From assembly GCF_964355755.1 (NCBI RefSeq), contig NC_092676.1, positions 4,386,288-4,446,287 on the forward strand: a DNA stretch of 60,000 bases. Reading direction: 5' to 3'. The position numbers and the translations under genes are program-made. This DNA is from Antedon mediterranea (lineage: Eukaryota; Echinodermata; Crinoidea; Comatulida; Antedonidae). Numbering within the stretch: position 1 is the stretch's first letter; each line of letters starts with the position of its first letter. The notes below the pieces were generated by a model. It made no database searches and was not told the DNA's origin. It was given only the letters and a program-made list of their open reading frames with translations. Shown in pieces: positions 46,616-58,000 of the stretch.

Positions 46616-46918
46616 GATTACTATTTTATCTAATTGTCGCATTTGATAATTTAAAGATTATAAGCAGTAATTACTATAATTAAGTAATAATAATTTAATT
46701 TTAGGCTTCAGTAAACATTTTCCGCAAACTATATATTTACTTATTTGTAGGGCAGAATATTATTACCCCTCACTTTAAGAATACCGTGCAAAAGTACTAC
46801 TACTACTGCACCACTACCACCCCTACCACCACTACTACTAACATTCAGTAGGATTAATAGCAGTATACATTTAAATAAAGAAATGTTTTAAACTATATTG
46901 TAATTGTTGTTATGCAGA
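46616..46918 (+). other. Intronic sequence, partly duplicated
   Basis: TTTATCTAATTGTC(GC)ATTTGATAATTTAAAG near 46625 recurs near 47292, showing that the segment before SRCR exons 2 and 3 is a duplication. A short ACTACTACC run lies near 46798-46840. Confidence 0.7.
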
Positions 46919-47012
46919 CATTAGACTTGTGGATGGCAGCAATATTTATGAGGGGCGAGTTGAAGTTTACGATGGTACAGAATGGGGTACAATATGTGAT
47001 GATGACTGGGAC
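46919..47012 (+). pseudogene. Truncated SRCR exon 2
   Basis: After an acceptor-like TATGCAG, the sequence codes [31 protein letters not shown] and then stops matching SRCR. (AC)n and unrelated AT-rich DNA follow, so the last two thirds of the domain, with four to five cysteines and the donor, are gone. Almost identical to the 5' part of SRCR exon 3. Non-functional as an exon. Confidence 0.9.
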
Positions 47013-47398
47013 AATACACACACACAATACAAACTTCGAATTCAAATTCATTTATTGCAACTGAGTAAACATTGTTGAACTTACAAAAGTACTGGTAAAA
47101 CATTAATAAATATGAAAAATACAAATTCACATACATGAAAAATACATCAACATATTTACAAAGGCAAAAGTAAATTATATAGTAATCTAATAGTTATTTT
47201 TTATTTATTTATTTTGGTTCAAGTTCCGGTACATTTATTTATCATAATTTAATATATATTATACAGTAATAAAGTACAGGAGGAGTGTTATTTATCTAAT
47301 TGTCATTATTTGATAATTTAAAGATGATAACAGTAATTAATATAATTAATTAATATTACATTTATAAAGAAACTTGTACATTTTTTTAATTTTAATAG
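47013..47398 (+). other. Unrelated insertion plus duplicated intron end
   Basis: Begins with ACACACACAC, then TTCGAATTCAAATTCATTTA and AT-rich DNA to about 47285, from where it matches the sequence upstream of SRCR 2. The inserted sequence is not recognised; it could be a reverse-oriented retroelement 3' end. Confidence 0.55.
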
Positions 47399-47704
47399 TA
47401 AACATTAGACTTGTGGATGGCAGCAATATTTATGATGGGCGAGTTGAAGTTTACGATGGTACAGAATGGGGTACAATATGTGATGATGACTGGGACATTA
47501 ACAACGCTCAGGTTGTATGTCAACAATTAAGACTAGGACAAGCTATCCAAGCTCCAGGGCAAGCTCATTTTGGTCAAGGGACTGGTCCGATTATGCTTGA
47601 TAATGTTCGGTGTTCAGGAAATGAGACATCCATCACAGACTGTCCTAATAGAGGAATGAGGGTACACGATTGTGGACATTCTGAGGATGCTAGTGTTGTT
47701 TGTG
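47399..47704 (+). CDS. SRCR domain exon 3 (group A)
   Basis: 306 nt, acceptor TTTTAATAG, donor GTAGGT at 47705, phase 1-1. It encodes [47 protein letters not shown], later [18 protein letters not shown] and VHDCGHSEDASVVCG. Six cysteines as in exon 1. Differences from exon 1 and exon 4 lie at scattered surface-type positions (N/D, Q/R, H/N). The DDDWD motif resembles the cation-binding acidic cluster seen in SRCR domains, whereas exons 1 and 4 have DN in the same place. Confidence 0.95.
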
Positions 47705-47787
47705 GTAGGTAAAGTAGAAACTGTATAAAAAGGATCACTAAATACAGACAACAACAATACTCTAAGGCCAACACACTTTTTAAACTA

Positions 47788-49438
47788 CTGGGGCGGATCC
47801 AGAGGGGGGGTCCACGGGGTCCGGACCCCCCCCTAAATTTTAAGGGTGCCCTTTTTTTAGAGGTTCAATATTGTATTCGTGTGACATATTTGTGTGTATA
47901 TTAGTATGCACAGAGTAGGCTACACTAACCCCAAAAATAAAAACAGAAATTTATCACAATGAGCGCGATGTTAAAGTTACGGCGGCCGATCAAAGAGCAT
48001 CGTGAGAGGTGGTGACGCGTGATGATCTCTACTTAAACTTCTAAAAATAGATCGTTTCACATACTACAGAGGGCGCATGTAAACTTTTTACGATTCAACT
48101 CCGCGTACGTTACCATGCGCGCTATGTCATTGACGCGATTATTTGTCCATTGGTAAACACATTTTTATGTATTATTATTCTGAAAATAATTGAACTGTAA
48201 ACATAATTCTTTTGAGTATTTGTTTATTTACATATCATTCCATCAGATCAACTATTTTTTATTTCCATTACATCCAACCAAACATGTAAAAAATGTAGTT
48301 AAAATATCGTACTATCTAGCGCGTACGACCATACGCGGTAGATTGTTTACTCAAAAATCATCGAACGGTCCTTACATTATTCAGGGAGTTGTAAAATCAA
48401 CTCCCTGCACTAGTCAACCTTGTTTTTGTAGTTGAGCCTCTCATGACCTGAGATTTTTTTGTCTTCCTACGCCAAGATAATATAGTTCTACAAGCCATGT
48501 GCTTTTTTCTCTGAGAAATATTTATTATAAGTGCCAAAAAAATCGATATGAAGCCTTTATTATTCAAATCTTTTAAAGAAAAATCACACATACCATAAAG
48601 AAGGTTCATTTATTTCATTTTTTAAACAATATTTGTGAAAATTACGTGAGGCTCAACTACAAAACCACCATTTTGTGATATAATGTCATCGTAAGCCAAT
48701 CAAAGCTGAGCTTTCCCGCGAACGCTTCCCGCGTTCGGCAGAACTCACGGTTGAATGATTTTGGATTCTGGCTATTTGATTGGTGGACGCGAATCACCCA
48801 CAGCGGAATGTTTTCTCTCTCTCGCGTGTACCAAGAAGTCACGTGATCTCTCTGTACTGAACGGTACGACACAAATTTAGAGCAATGAATTTGTACGAAT
48901 TCCGTTAAATAAACAACTCTATATATTTTATAAACATTTAATAACATATTTTATTGATATTTCCAATGTTGATATATAAAAGAAATTACTATAAAACGTA
49001 ATTATATGTAATTATTTTAGCGAAAAATGGCGCAATTTGTTTACAACTTTCGTGGCTAAAAACGATCATTTTCGGCAATGTTTTAGACCCTATATTTCGA
49101 AAACTACAACAAGTCAGATTTTCGTAATTCTTTCTTTATTGGAATATTGAAACAAAATACCAACAGATAATGTTTAAATTGGTTGAAAAATAACAACTTT
49201 TAATTTTGCATCGTTATCCCTGCTAATAAAGTGTCATTTCCGGCGAACTAGAAAGGTGCCATTTATCATGGATTTTGCGTGCGAGAGTGCCATTTCCGGC
49301 CATCTAAGTGTGTTCTGTAACAAAATTCGCTTCGCCACAACCCCCACCATGGGGGGGCTGTGGCTCAAATACTCAATGTCTGATGTGCCCTTTTTATCGC
49401 TGGACCCCCCCTCTTAAAAATGTCTGGATCCGCCCCAG
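47788..49438. mobile_element. hAT-like non-autonomous element, 1.65 kb
   Basis: Ends CTGGGGCGGATCCAGA and TCTGGATCCGCCCCAG are inverse copies, followed inward by poly-G/poly-C tracts. AACTA occurs on both sides; the paralogous site near 44160 reads TTTAACTAGGAAATG without the element, proving insertion. The GGGGCGGATCCAG terminus is typical of hAT MITEs. No transposase frame is seen. A smaller inverted-repeat element is nested at 48424-48664. Confidence 0.88.
48424..48664. mobile_element. Nested 241-bp inverted-repeat element
   Basis: TTTTGTAGTTGAGCCTC at the left and GAGGCTCAACTACAAAA at the right are perfect 17-bp inverted repeats within the hAT-like element. No coding sequence. Confidence 0.8.
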
Positions 49439-50529
49439 AACTAGGAAATGTCAATCTGTTTATCTCAGTTTAAAAGGAAAATGTTTTTTTTTCATATTTT
49501 TGTTCATTGCCACCATTCACACTTTGTGTCCTTTGTATCCTTACTTTGTGAGTGGTCGAGCGGTTAAGACAGTCGAACCGTAATTACGTAGCCATAACAT
49601 CGGCAGGGGTTCGAGGCTCACTCACTCCATGGTTGTGGTGGTAGAACGAGTCTTCTCGGATAAGGTCTATAAACCGTAGGTACAGTGTACACATCTAGCT
49701 CGTGTGCACTTTAAATAACCTAGTACATCTTTCGAGACGAGTAGGGGATTACCCCGGTGTATTAGTACATCACAGCCACTGATCACCAACTGGGCCCTCT
49801 GGGAGACCAGTCTTTGACTGAAGAGGTTACCCAGTATAAATATATATTTCAATCAATCAATCAATCCACGTCCCAGTTATATTACTCATTAAATGTTAAA
49901 TAAAAACGTTCAGCAATTTCAAGCTGTTTCTCATCTTATAAAATAATGGGCAGTTTGTCAGAGTTGGAAAACAGAACCAGTTTATTTTTTATTTGGTTGC
50001 AATCTTAAAATCATAATTTGTTTAAGAAATGTATTATCCATTTACACATATTCATTCATCATTTAATTTTATATCTGTTTATTTCAGTTCATTTAATTTT
50101 TACAAAACAGTAGACATAAATGTAAAAAGGTACCAGAAAATAATAAACTAATAATGAAGATAATGTTATTTAGTGATGAAAGCTTAAATGTTAAAAATAT
50201 TTCTAAGGGCAGATATTATCTCATATTAAGATATACCTCATCGTTTAATCATCCTCTATTGAACAGGTTTTAAATTTAGGAATAAACTGTTTAATAGCAG
50301 TAATCAATAATACTATATTAGGTACCCTTACAATGGACGGGCGCCATCTTATGATTATTTTAAGGTTCAGGAATCAAAAACATATTACAGTAATATAATG
50401 TAATGTCTTGAGATACTTGTGTCAGATTTACATCAGCTATTCAAATAGACTTAACGAGAGTATAGCTTCACAGTGAGAGATATATCAATATAAAGAACTG
50501 ATTTTAACTTGTACATTTGTTTCATTTAG
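49439..50529 (+). other. SRCR module flank with SINE insertion
   Basis: Homologous to 42795-43784 and 44160-44415 apart from the SINE at 49545-49865 and the absence of the 15-bp expansion. Confidence 0.85.
49545..49865 (+). mobile_element. tRNA-derived SINE, full length
   Basis: Head of about 80 bp folds like a Leu/Ser-type tRNA: GTGAGTG pairs with CACTCAC, A box AGTGGTCGAGCGGTTAAGAC, B box GGGGTTCGAGGCTC. The body has AGTACATCTTTCGAGACGAG, the block ACCCCGGTGTATTAGTACAT, and a (TCAA)n tail. The empty site is visible in the paralog at about 42847 (TTTGTATCC|ATGTCCC). Confidence 0.9.
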
Positions 50530-50838
50530 TAAACATTAGACTTGTGAATGGCAGCAATATCTATGAGGGACGAGTTGAAGTTTACGATGGCACAGAATGG
50601 GGTACAATATGTGATAATGTCTGGGACATCAACGACGCTCAAGTTGTATGTCGACAATTAAGACTAGGACCAGCTATCCAAGCTCCAAGACAAGCTTATT
50701 TTGGTCAAGGGACTGGTCCGATTATGCTTGATGATGTTCAGTGTTCAGGAACTGAGACATCCATCACAGACTGTCCTAATAGAGGAATGAGGGTACACTA
50801 TTGTGGACATTATGAGGATGCCAGTGTTATTTGTCAAT
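50530..50838 (+). CDS. SRCR domain exon 4 (group A), last SRCR before the LRRs
   Basis: 309 nt, acceptor TTTCATTTAG; the donor GTAAGG at 50839 lies 3 nt further on than in the other SRCR exons and is of a different sequence. Phase 1-1. It encodes [47 protein letters not shown], later [18 protein letters not shown] and [15 protein letters not shown]. Six cysteines intact. Closest to SRCR exon 1 (shared flanks and DDVQCSGTE). The altered 3' end and direct position before the LRR cap exon fit the terminal SRCR of the protein. Confidence 0.93.
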
Positions 50839-51309
50839 GTAAGGAAAATTTGACACTAAATACAAACTTCAGTACTAACAGACGATATTACAATACACTA
50901 TTGACTAAGAGGGAGTGTTTTGTTTTATAAATTATATAAAAATAAGTTCTATTTTCAATAGTTTTATCCATTTAGAGAAAAAAGAGGTTAAAGCTACATT
51001 TGGCGTCATTTATTCTCCTTATATAATATTCCATTGTTTAACACGACGAAATGAACAATACCATTAAATTAAACAGTGTAATAATGAAGCTTAAATATAA
51101 TATGTTTTTATTTCACCTGTATCGAATTATAAGAATTTATGTTCATCTTTAAAATACTCATTGTTATCACACACCACCAGTATTCATCATTATCGTAGTG
51201 TTCTACTATGTAAGATAGAAATAAAGTACTTGGTAATGTTGTTGTTTTACATGAATTACTGAATTGTATTATTTACTGCTTGTGTTTTTTTTAAACAAAA
51301 TCATTATAG
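50839..51309 (+). other. Intron, nothing recognised
   Basis: A 471-bp AT-rich intron between the last SRCR exon and the LRR cap exon. A frame running past the donor to 50930 is taken as intron read-through. Confidence 0.75.
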
Positions 51310-51451
51310 TAGGATGCCCAACATATTGCACCTGTAATGTCCAGAAGTGTAACACAGCAGATTGTTATAATAACACTAGATGTACTCAATGGAATGCAAA
51401 TATACATACAGAGCTTGTTGAGTACAATGTGTATGATCCAATAACAAGATT
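51310..51451 (+). CDS. LRR N-terminal cap (LRRNT) exon
   Basis: 142 nt, acceptor TCATTATAG, donor GTAAGT at 51452; phase 1 in, 2 out, so it links the SRCR phase class to the LRR phase class. It encodes GCPTYCTCNVQKCNTADCYN, then NTRCTQWNANIHTELVEY and NVYDPITRL. CPxxCxC followed by further cysteines is the LRRNT signature, and the end PITRL leads into the first LRR (LDLSGNQL), as in extracellular LRR proteins. The TAG just 3' of the chosen acceptor could itself be an acceptor but would create a stop, so the upstream AG is right. Confidence 0.9.
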
Positions 51452-52777
51452 GTAAGTAGAACATTTTTTGTCGATATTTTGAAATCTAACTAAATTTATG
51501 TCATACTGTAAGCAAAATCTACAATGTATATTTCTTTGATAATAGGTCCATGCTATTTATACAGCAGGATCATGATAATATTGAACAAAGGGGGAGTGGG
51601 TGGATTTTGTTAATGTGGAACTACTGGTCACCTTGTGGCGGTCTACAGTATATTTAGGTCGTTTCAATCAGTTTACAGGCTCATCATTAATCTGGTCAAT
51701 TTTCGTATACGACATTTTACGTAAGAATGTGATAGTAGACTAAAAATAACATTTTTTATTTTAACATAGTATATTGTGACATCACTAAAGTACATACAAT
51801 AGAGTACATGCAGTATAACTATTGTATAATGTACAGGAATGTAGACATTTCAACATTTGAGGTGACAGAAAAACTAAAACAATTTAAAAACAGCTTGGAT
51901 ATTGTGATTTACTTACACTGTTCATTCTGGGATTTGAGCTATAACCAAATTAAGTACATGTTGGTTAAACAATGATAATGGTTTAATATTATATTGATTT
52001 CACAATTTGTGATCTTATAAAAATAACTTTAAAAATCAAGTTTTTTGTTCATCCACCATGTAATGACCTTTATTTTTTTTATATATAATAATTCAAAATC
52101 AATTTTTATTGTAAATATCACAATATAAATATAATTATATTTATATATATCATCATTACAAATGTTACTAAGTAATTAAAATTTGTTTATGTATTAATTT
52201 TGTCTTATGAGAAAAAATGTTTCAAAATATAAATATATATTTTATATTTTGACATTAAAATGTTTATGCAATACAGTGAATGCATTGTTGGATCAATTGT
52301 AATATTGGACTAATATGTTATACATTATGACTATTTACAGTAAAAAGAATTTTAAAATCAACATTTTTTAATTTATCAAATTATTCCAAATAATTTTAAA
52401 ATAAACATTTTTAAAATGTATCCACCATGATTGAACTATTTATTTTGGTAAGATCTAACAATTGAAACTAAATCTGTATTACATATAGATAATACATTTA
52501 TTATATGGTTGCTAACGAACAATTTGAAATTGGTGTAGAAATTTTGTTTTAATAAAATAAGTTATCAAAATAAATTTACCACATTTTTATTTTAACATAG
52601 TATATTTTGACATCACTAAAGTACATACAATATAGTACATGCAATATAACTACTGTATAATGTAGCCTACAGGAATGTAGACATTTCAACATTTGAGGTG
52701 ACAGAAAAACTAAAATAATTTAAAAACAGCTTGGATATTGTGATTTACTTATACTGTGCATTCTTTTTACTTTTAAG
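51452..52777 (+). other. Intron with a decayed LRR unit
   Basis: From about 51760 it follows the LRR repeat unit, including the conserved upstream block, a broken exon at 51930-51960 and intron sequence. The remainder (51452-51750) is unique AT-rich DNA. Confidence 0.8.
51930..51960 (+). pseudogene. Broken LRR exon (unit 0)
   Basis: GGATTTGAGCTATAACCAAA-TTAAGTACAT matches the first 30 nt of the LRR exons but has one extra A (frameshift), lacks the TTTTACTTTTAAG acceptor, and jumps into intron sequence (TTGGTTAAAC) with no 3' half or donor. Confidence 0.88.
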
Positions 52778-52849
52778 GGATTTGAGCGGTAACCAATTAA
52801 GTACATTACCAGCCAATGCATTTGCTGGTTTGACAGCATTGGAAACACT
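52778..52849 (+). CDS. LRR exon 1
   Basis: 72 nt, acceptor TTACTTTTAAG, donor GTAAGT, phase 2-2, 24 residues: L-DLSGNQLSTLPANAF, AGLTALET. Matches the extracellular LRR consensus LxLxxNxLxxLPxxxFxxLxxLxx. Nucleotide-identical to LRR exon 2. Confidence 0.95.
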
Positions 52850-53571
52850 GTAAGTGTATTGCTTATGTTTGCTTACTTTTACTAATTTGGTTTTAATTTA
52901 GAAATTAAATTACAAATTATTTTACATTGTTGGTTTTCAAATTCAAAATTAATCTGAAATTTTAAAATTTCACAATATAAATATTATTATAATTATTGTT
53001 ATGCTAAATAATTAGTATTTGTTTATGTAGTGATTTTGTTTTATGAGAATAAAAATCATCACAATATAAATATATATTATATATTTTTACATCATTAAAA
53101 TGTTGATACAATACGGTGCATGTATTGTAGGTTCAATTGTAATAATGGACTTATATGTACCTTATGATTTCATGATTATTTACAATAACACCAATTTAAA
53201 AAGCAACAATTTTTTAATTTTTTCACCATGATTGAACTATTTATTTTTGTAAGACATAACAATTGAAACTGAATCTGTATTACATATAGATAATACATTT
53301 ATTATATGGTTGCTATCAAACAATTTGAATTTGTTGACATTTTGTTTTCAGAAAATATGTTAATCAAATAAATTTACAACATTTTTATTTTAACATAGTA
53401 TATTTTGACATCACTAAAGTACATACAATAGAGTACATGCAGTATAACTACTGTATAATGTACAGGAATGTAGACATTTCAACATTTGAGGTGACAGAAA
53501 AAACTAAAATAATTTAAAAACAGCTTGGATATTGTGATTTACTTATACTGTGCATTCTTTTTACTTTTAAG

Positions 53572-53643
53572 GGATTTGAGCGGTAACCAATTAAGTACAT
53601 TACCAGCCAATGCATTTGCTGGTTTGACAGCATTGGAAACACT
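53572..53643 (+). CDS. LRR exon 2
   Basis: 72 nt, same splice sites and phase; LDLSGNQL variable part. Identical to LRR exon 1, as is most of the following intron (unit length 794). Confidence 0.95.
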
Positions 53644-54364
53644 GTAAGTGTATTGCTTATGTTTGCTTACTTTTACTAATTTGGTTTTAATTTAGAAATT
53701 AAATTACAAATTATTTTACATTGTTGGTTTTCAAATTCAAAATTAATCTGAAATTTTAAAATTTCACAATATAAATATTATTATAATTATTGTTATGCTA
53801 AATAATTAGTATTTGTTTATGTAGTGATTTTGTTTTATGAGAATAAAAATCATCACAATATAAATATATATTATATATTTTTACATCATTAAAATGTTGA
53901 TACAATACGGTGCATGTATTGTAGGTTCAATTGTAATAATGGACTTATATGTACCTTATGATTTCATGATTATTTACAATAACACCAATTTAAAAAGCAA
54001 CAATTTTTTAATTTTTTCACCATGATTGAACTATTTATTTTTGTAAGACATAACAATTGAAACTGAATCTGTATTACATATAGATAATACATTTATTATA
54101 TGGTTGCTATCAAACAATTTGAATTTGTTGACATTTTGTTTTCAGAAAATATGTTAATCAAATAAATTTACAACATTTTTATTTTAACATAGTATATTTT
54201 GACATCACTAAAGTACATACAATAGAGTACATGCAGTATAACTACTGTATAATGTACAGGAATGTAGACATTTCAACATTTGAGGTGACAGAAAAAATAA
54301 AATAATTTAAAAACAGCTTGGATATTGTGATTTACTTATACTGTGCATTCTTTTTACTTTTAAG

Positions 54365-54436
54365 GTCTTTGTACAGTAACCAAATAAGTACATTACAAGC
54401 CAATGCATTTGCTGGTTTGACAGCATTGGAATACCT
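54365..54436 (+). CDS. LRR exon 3
   Basis: 72 nt, phase 2-2; variable part LSLYSNQI, then STLQANAFAGLTALEY. P is replaced by Q at position 12 (CCA to CAA) and T by Y at position 24. Confidence 0.95.
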
Positions 54437-55234
54437 GTAAGTGTATTGCTTATGTTTGCTTACTTTTAACAATTTGGTTTAAATTTAGAAATTAAATTAT
54501 AAATTATTTTACATTGTTGGTTAAACAATGATAATGGATTAATATTATTCTATAATTTCACAATTTGTGACCTTATAAAAAATATCTTTATAAATCACTA
54601 GTTTTAGTTCATCCACCATGAATGAACTTTATTTTTGTGTAATACATAATAATTTTAAAAATAATATTAATTGTAAAATTTCACAATATAAATATCATTA
54701 GAATGATTGTTATACTAAATAATTAGTATTTGTTTATGTAGTGATTTTGTTTTATGATAATACAAATTATTAAAATATAAATATATATTTTATATTTTGA
54801 CATCATTAAAATGTTGATACAATACAATGCATGTATTGTAGGATCAATTGTAATAATGGACTAATAATATGCATCAACATTTTTAAAATGTATCCACCAT
54901 GATTGAACTATTTATTTGTGTAAGATACTAAATATGTATTACATATTAGATAATACATTTATTGCATGGTTGCTAACAAACAATTTGAATTTGCTGTAAA
55001 CATTTCCTTTTGTGAAAATAAGTCATTTAAATATATTTACCACATTTTTATTTTAACATAGTATATTTTGTACATCACTAAAGTACATACAATAGAGTAC
55101 ATGCAGTATAACTACTGTATAATGTACAGGAATGTAGACATTTCAACATTTGAGGTGACAGAAAAACTAAAATAATTTAAAAACAGCTTGGATATTGTGA
55201 TTTACTTATACTGTGCATTCTTTTTACTTTTAAG

Positions 55235-55306
55235 GGATTTGAGAGAAAACAAAATAAGTACATTACCAGCCAATGTATTTGCTGGTTTGACAGCATTGAA
55301 ATACCT
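55235..55306 (+). CDS. LRR exon 4
   Basis: 72 nt, phase 2-2; variable part LDLRENKI, then STLPANVFAGLTALKY. The most charged variant of the set (R, E, K on the concave-face positions). Confidence 0.95.
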
Positions 55307-55420
55307 GTAAGTATATTGCTTATGTTTGCAAACTTTTATCAATTTGGTTTTAATTTAGAAATTAAATTATAAATTATTTTATATTGTTGGTTAAACAATG
55401 ATAATGGAATAATGGATTAT

Positions 55421-55610
55421 ATGTTAAAATAAAAATGTGATATATTTTAATAACTTATTTTGTTAAAATAAAATTTCTACAACAAATTAAAAATTGTTTG
55501 ATAGCAACCATATAATAAATGTATTATCTATATATAATACAGATTCAGTTTCTATTGTTATATCTTACAAAAATAAATAGTTCAATCATGGCGGATAAAT
55601 TTAAACAATG
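55421..55610. repeat. Inverted partial copy of the LRR intron unit
   Basis: Read on the minus strand, this segment has CCATGATTGAACTATTTATT-like, AACTGAATCTGTATT, ATACATTTATTATATGGTTG and AACAATTT..TTGTTGTAGA, the same order as in the forward introns (for example 54020-54180). It lies between LRR exons 4 and 5 and makes that interval the longest (1079 bp). Confidence 0.88.
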
Positions 55611-56313
55611 ATAATGGATTAAAATTATTCTATAATTTCACAATTTGTGATCTTATAAAAAATATCTTAAAAATCACTAGTTTTTAGTTCATCCACCATG
55701 AATGAACTTTATTTTTGTGTAATACATAATAATTTTAAAAATAATATTAATTGTAAAATTTCACAATATAAATATCATTATAATGATTGTTATACTAAAT
55801 AATTAGTATTTGTTTATGTAGTGATTTTGTTTTATGAGAATAAAAATTATTAAAATATAAATATATATTTTATATTTTGACATCAGTAAAATGTTGATAC
55901 AATACAATGCATGTATTGTAGGATCAATTGTAATAATGGATTAATAATATGTATCAACATTTTTAAAATGTATCCACCATGATTGAACTATTTATTTTTG
56001 TAAGATATAACAAAAATGAATATTTATTACATATTAGATAATACATTTATTATATGGTTGCTAACAAACAATTTGAATTTATTGTAGACATTTTATTTTA
56101 ATGAAATAAGTTATTAAAATATACATTTTTACTTTAACATAGTATATTTTGACATCCTAAAGTACATACAATAGAGTACATGCAGTATAACTACTGTATA
56201 ATGTACAGGAATGTAGACATTTCAACATTTGAGGTGACAGAAAAATTAAAATAATTTTAAAACAGCTTGGATATTGTGATTTACTTATACTGTGCATTCT
56301 TTTTACTTTTAAG

Positions 56314-56385
56314 GTCTTTGTACAGTAACCAAATAAGTACATTACCAGCCAATGTATTTGCTGATTTGACAGCATTGAAAACACT
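56314..56385 (+). CDS. LRR exon 5
   Basis: 72 nt, phase 2-2; variable part LSLYSNQI, then STLPANVFADLTALKT. The only unit with D in place of G at position 18 (GGT to GAT). Confidence 0.95.
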
Positions 56386-57223
56386 GTAAGTGTATTGCTT
56401 ATGTTTGCTTACTTTTACCAATTTGGTTTTAATTTAGAAAATTAAATGAAAAATTGTTTTACATTGTTGGTTAAACAATGATAATGGATTAATATTATTA
56501 TATAATTTCACAATTTGTGATCTTATAAAAAAACTTTAAAAATCAATCGTTTTTTGCTCATCCAACATTAACAAACTTTATTTTTTTGAATAATATTATA
56601 ATAATTCAAAATACATTTTTATTGTAACTGTCACAATATAAATATTATTATAACAAATGTTACTAAATAATTAGTATTTGTTTATTTAGTGATTTTGTTT
56701 TAAGAGAATAAAAATTATTAAAATATAAATATATATTTTATATTTTGACATTAAAATATTGATACAATACAGTGCATGTATTGTAGGTTCGATTGTAATA
56801 AGGGAGTAATAATATGTACTTTATGATTTCATGATTATTTATAGTAAAAATAATTTTAAAGTGAACATTTTAAAAATGTATTCACCATGATTGAACTATT
56901 TATTTTTGTAAGATCTAACAATTGAAACTGAATCTGTATTACATATAGATAACACATTTATTATATGGTTGCTATCAAACAATTTGAATTTGTTGTAGAC
57001 ATTATATTTTAATAAAATATACATTAAAATATACATTTTTATTTTAACATAATATATTTTGACATAACTAAAGTACATACAATAGAGTACATGCAGTATA
57101 ACTACTGTATAATGTACAGGAATGTAGACATTTCAACATTTGAGGTGACAGAAAAACTAAAATAATTTAAAAACAGCTTGGATATTGTGATTTACTTATA
57201 CTGTGCATTTTTTTACTTTTAAG

Positions 57224-57295
57224 GTCTTTGTACGATAACCAAATAAGTACATTACAAGCCAATGCATTTGCTGGTTTGACAGCATTGGAAACACT
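57224..57295 (+). CDS. LRR exon 6
   Basis: 72 nt, phase 2-2; variable part LSLYDNQI, then STLQANAFAGLTALET. The following intron is shortened: part of the unit after the donor is deleted (spacing to the next exon 777). Confidence 0.95.
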
Positions 57296-58000
57296 GTAAG
57301 TGTATTGCTTATGTTTAATTTTTTGCTCATCCAACATTAACAAATTTTATTTTTTTGAATAATATGTAATTCAAAATAAATTTTTATTGTAACTGTCACA
57401 AATATAAATATTATTATAACTAATGTTACTAAATAATTAGTATTTGTTTATGTAGTGATTTTGTTTTATGAGAATAAAAATCATCAAAATATAAATATAT
57501 ATTATATAGTTTTACATCATTAAAATGTTGATACAATACATTGCATGTATTGTAGGATAAATTGTAATAATGGACTAATAATATGTACCTTATGATTCCA
57601 TGATTATTTACAATAAAACCAATTTAAAAATCAACAATTTTTTAATTTTTTCACCATGATTGAACTATTTATTTTTGTAAGACAAAACAATTGAAACTGA
57701 ATCTGTATTACATATTAGATAATACATTAATTATATGGTTGTTAACAAACAATTTGAATTTGTTGTAGACATTTTATTTTTAATAAAATAAGTTATTAAA
57801 AATATATCACATTTTTACTTTAACATAGTATATTTTGACATAACTAAAGTACATACAATATAGTACATGCAATATAACTACTGTATAATGTACAGGAATG
57901 TAGACATTTCAACATTTGAGGTGACAGAAACACTAAAATAATTTAAGAACAGCTTTGATATTGTGATTTACTTATACTGTGCATTCTTTTTACTTTTAAG

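Noticed and set aside
48657-48947. 96-codon minus-strand frame inside the hAT-like element
   Set aside because: No hAT transposase or other recognised motif; spans the edge of a nested inverted-repeat element.
49548-49626. Functional tRNA gene
   Set aside because: It has A and B boxes and acceptor pairing, but the anticodon arm is imperfect and it continues directly into a SINE body and (TCAA)n tail shared with another copy.
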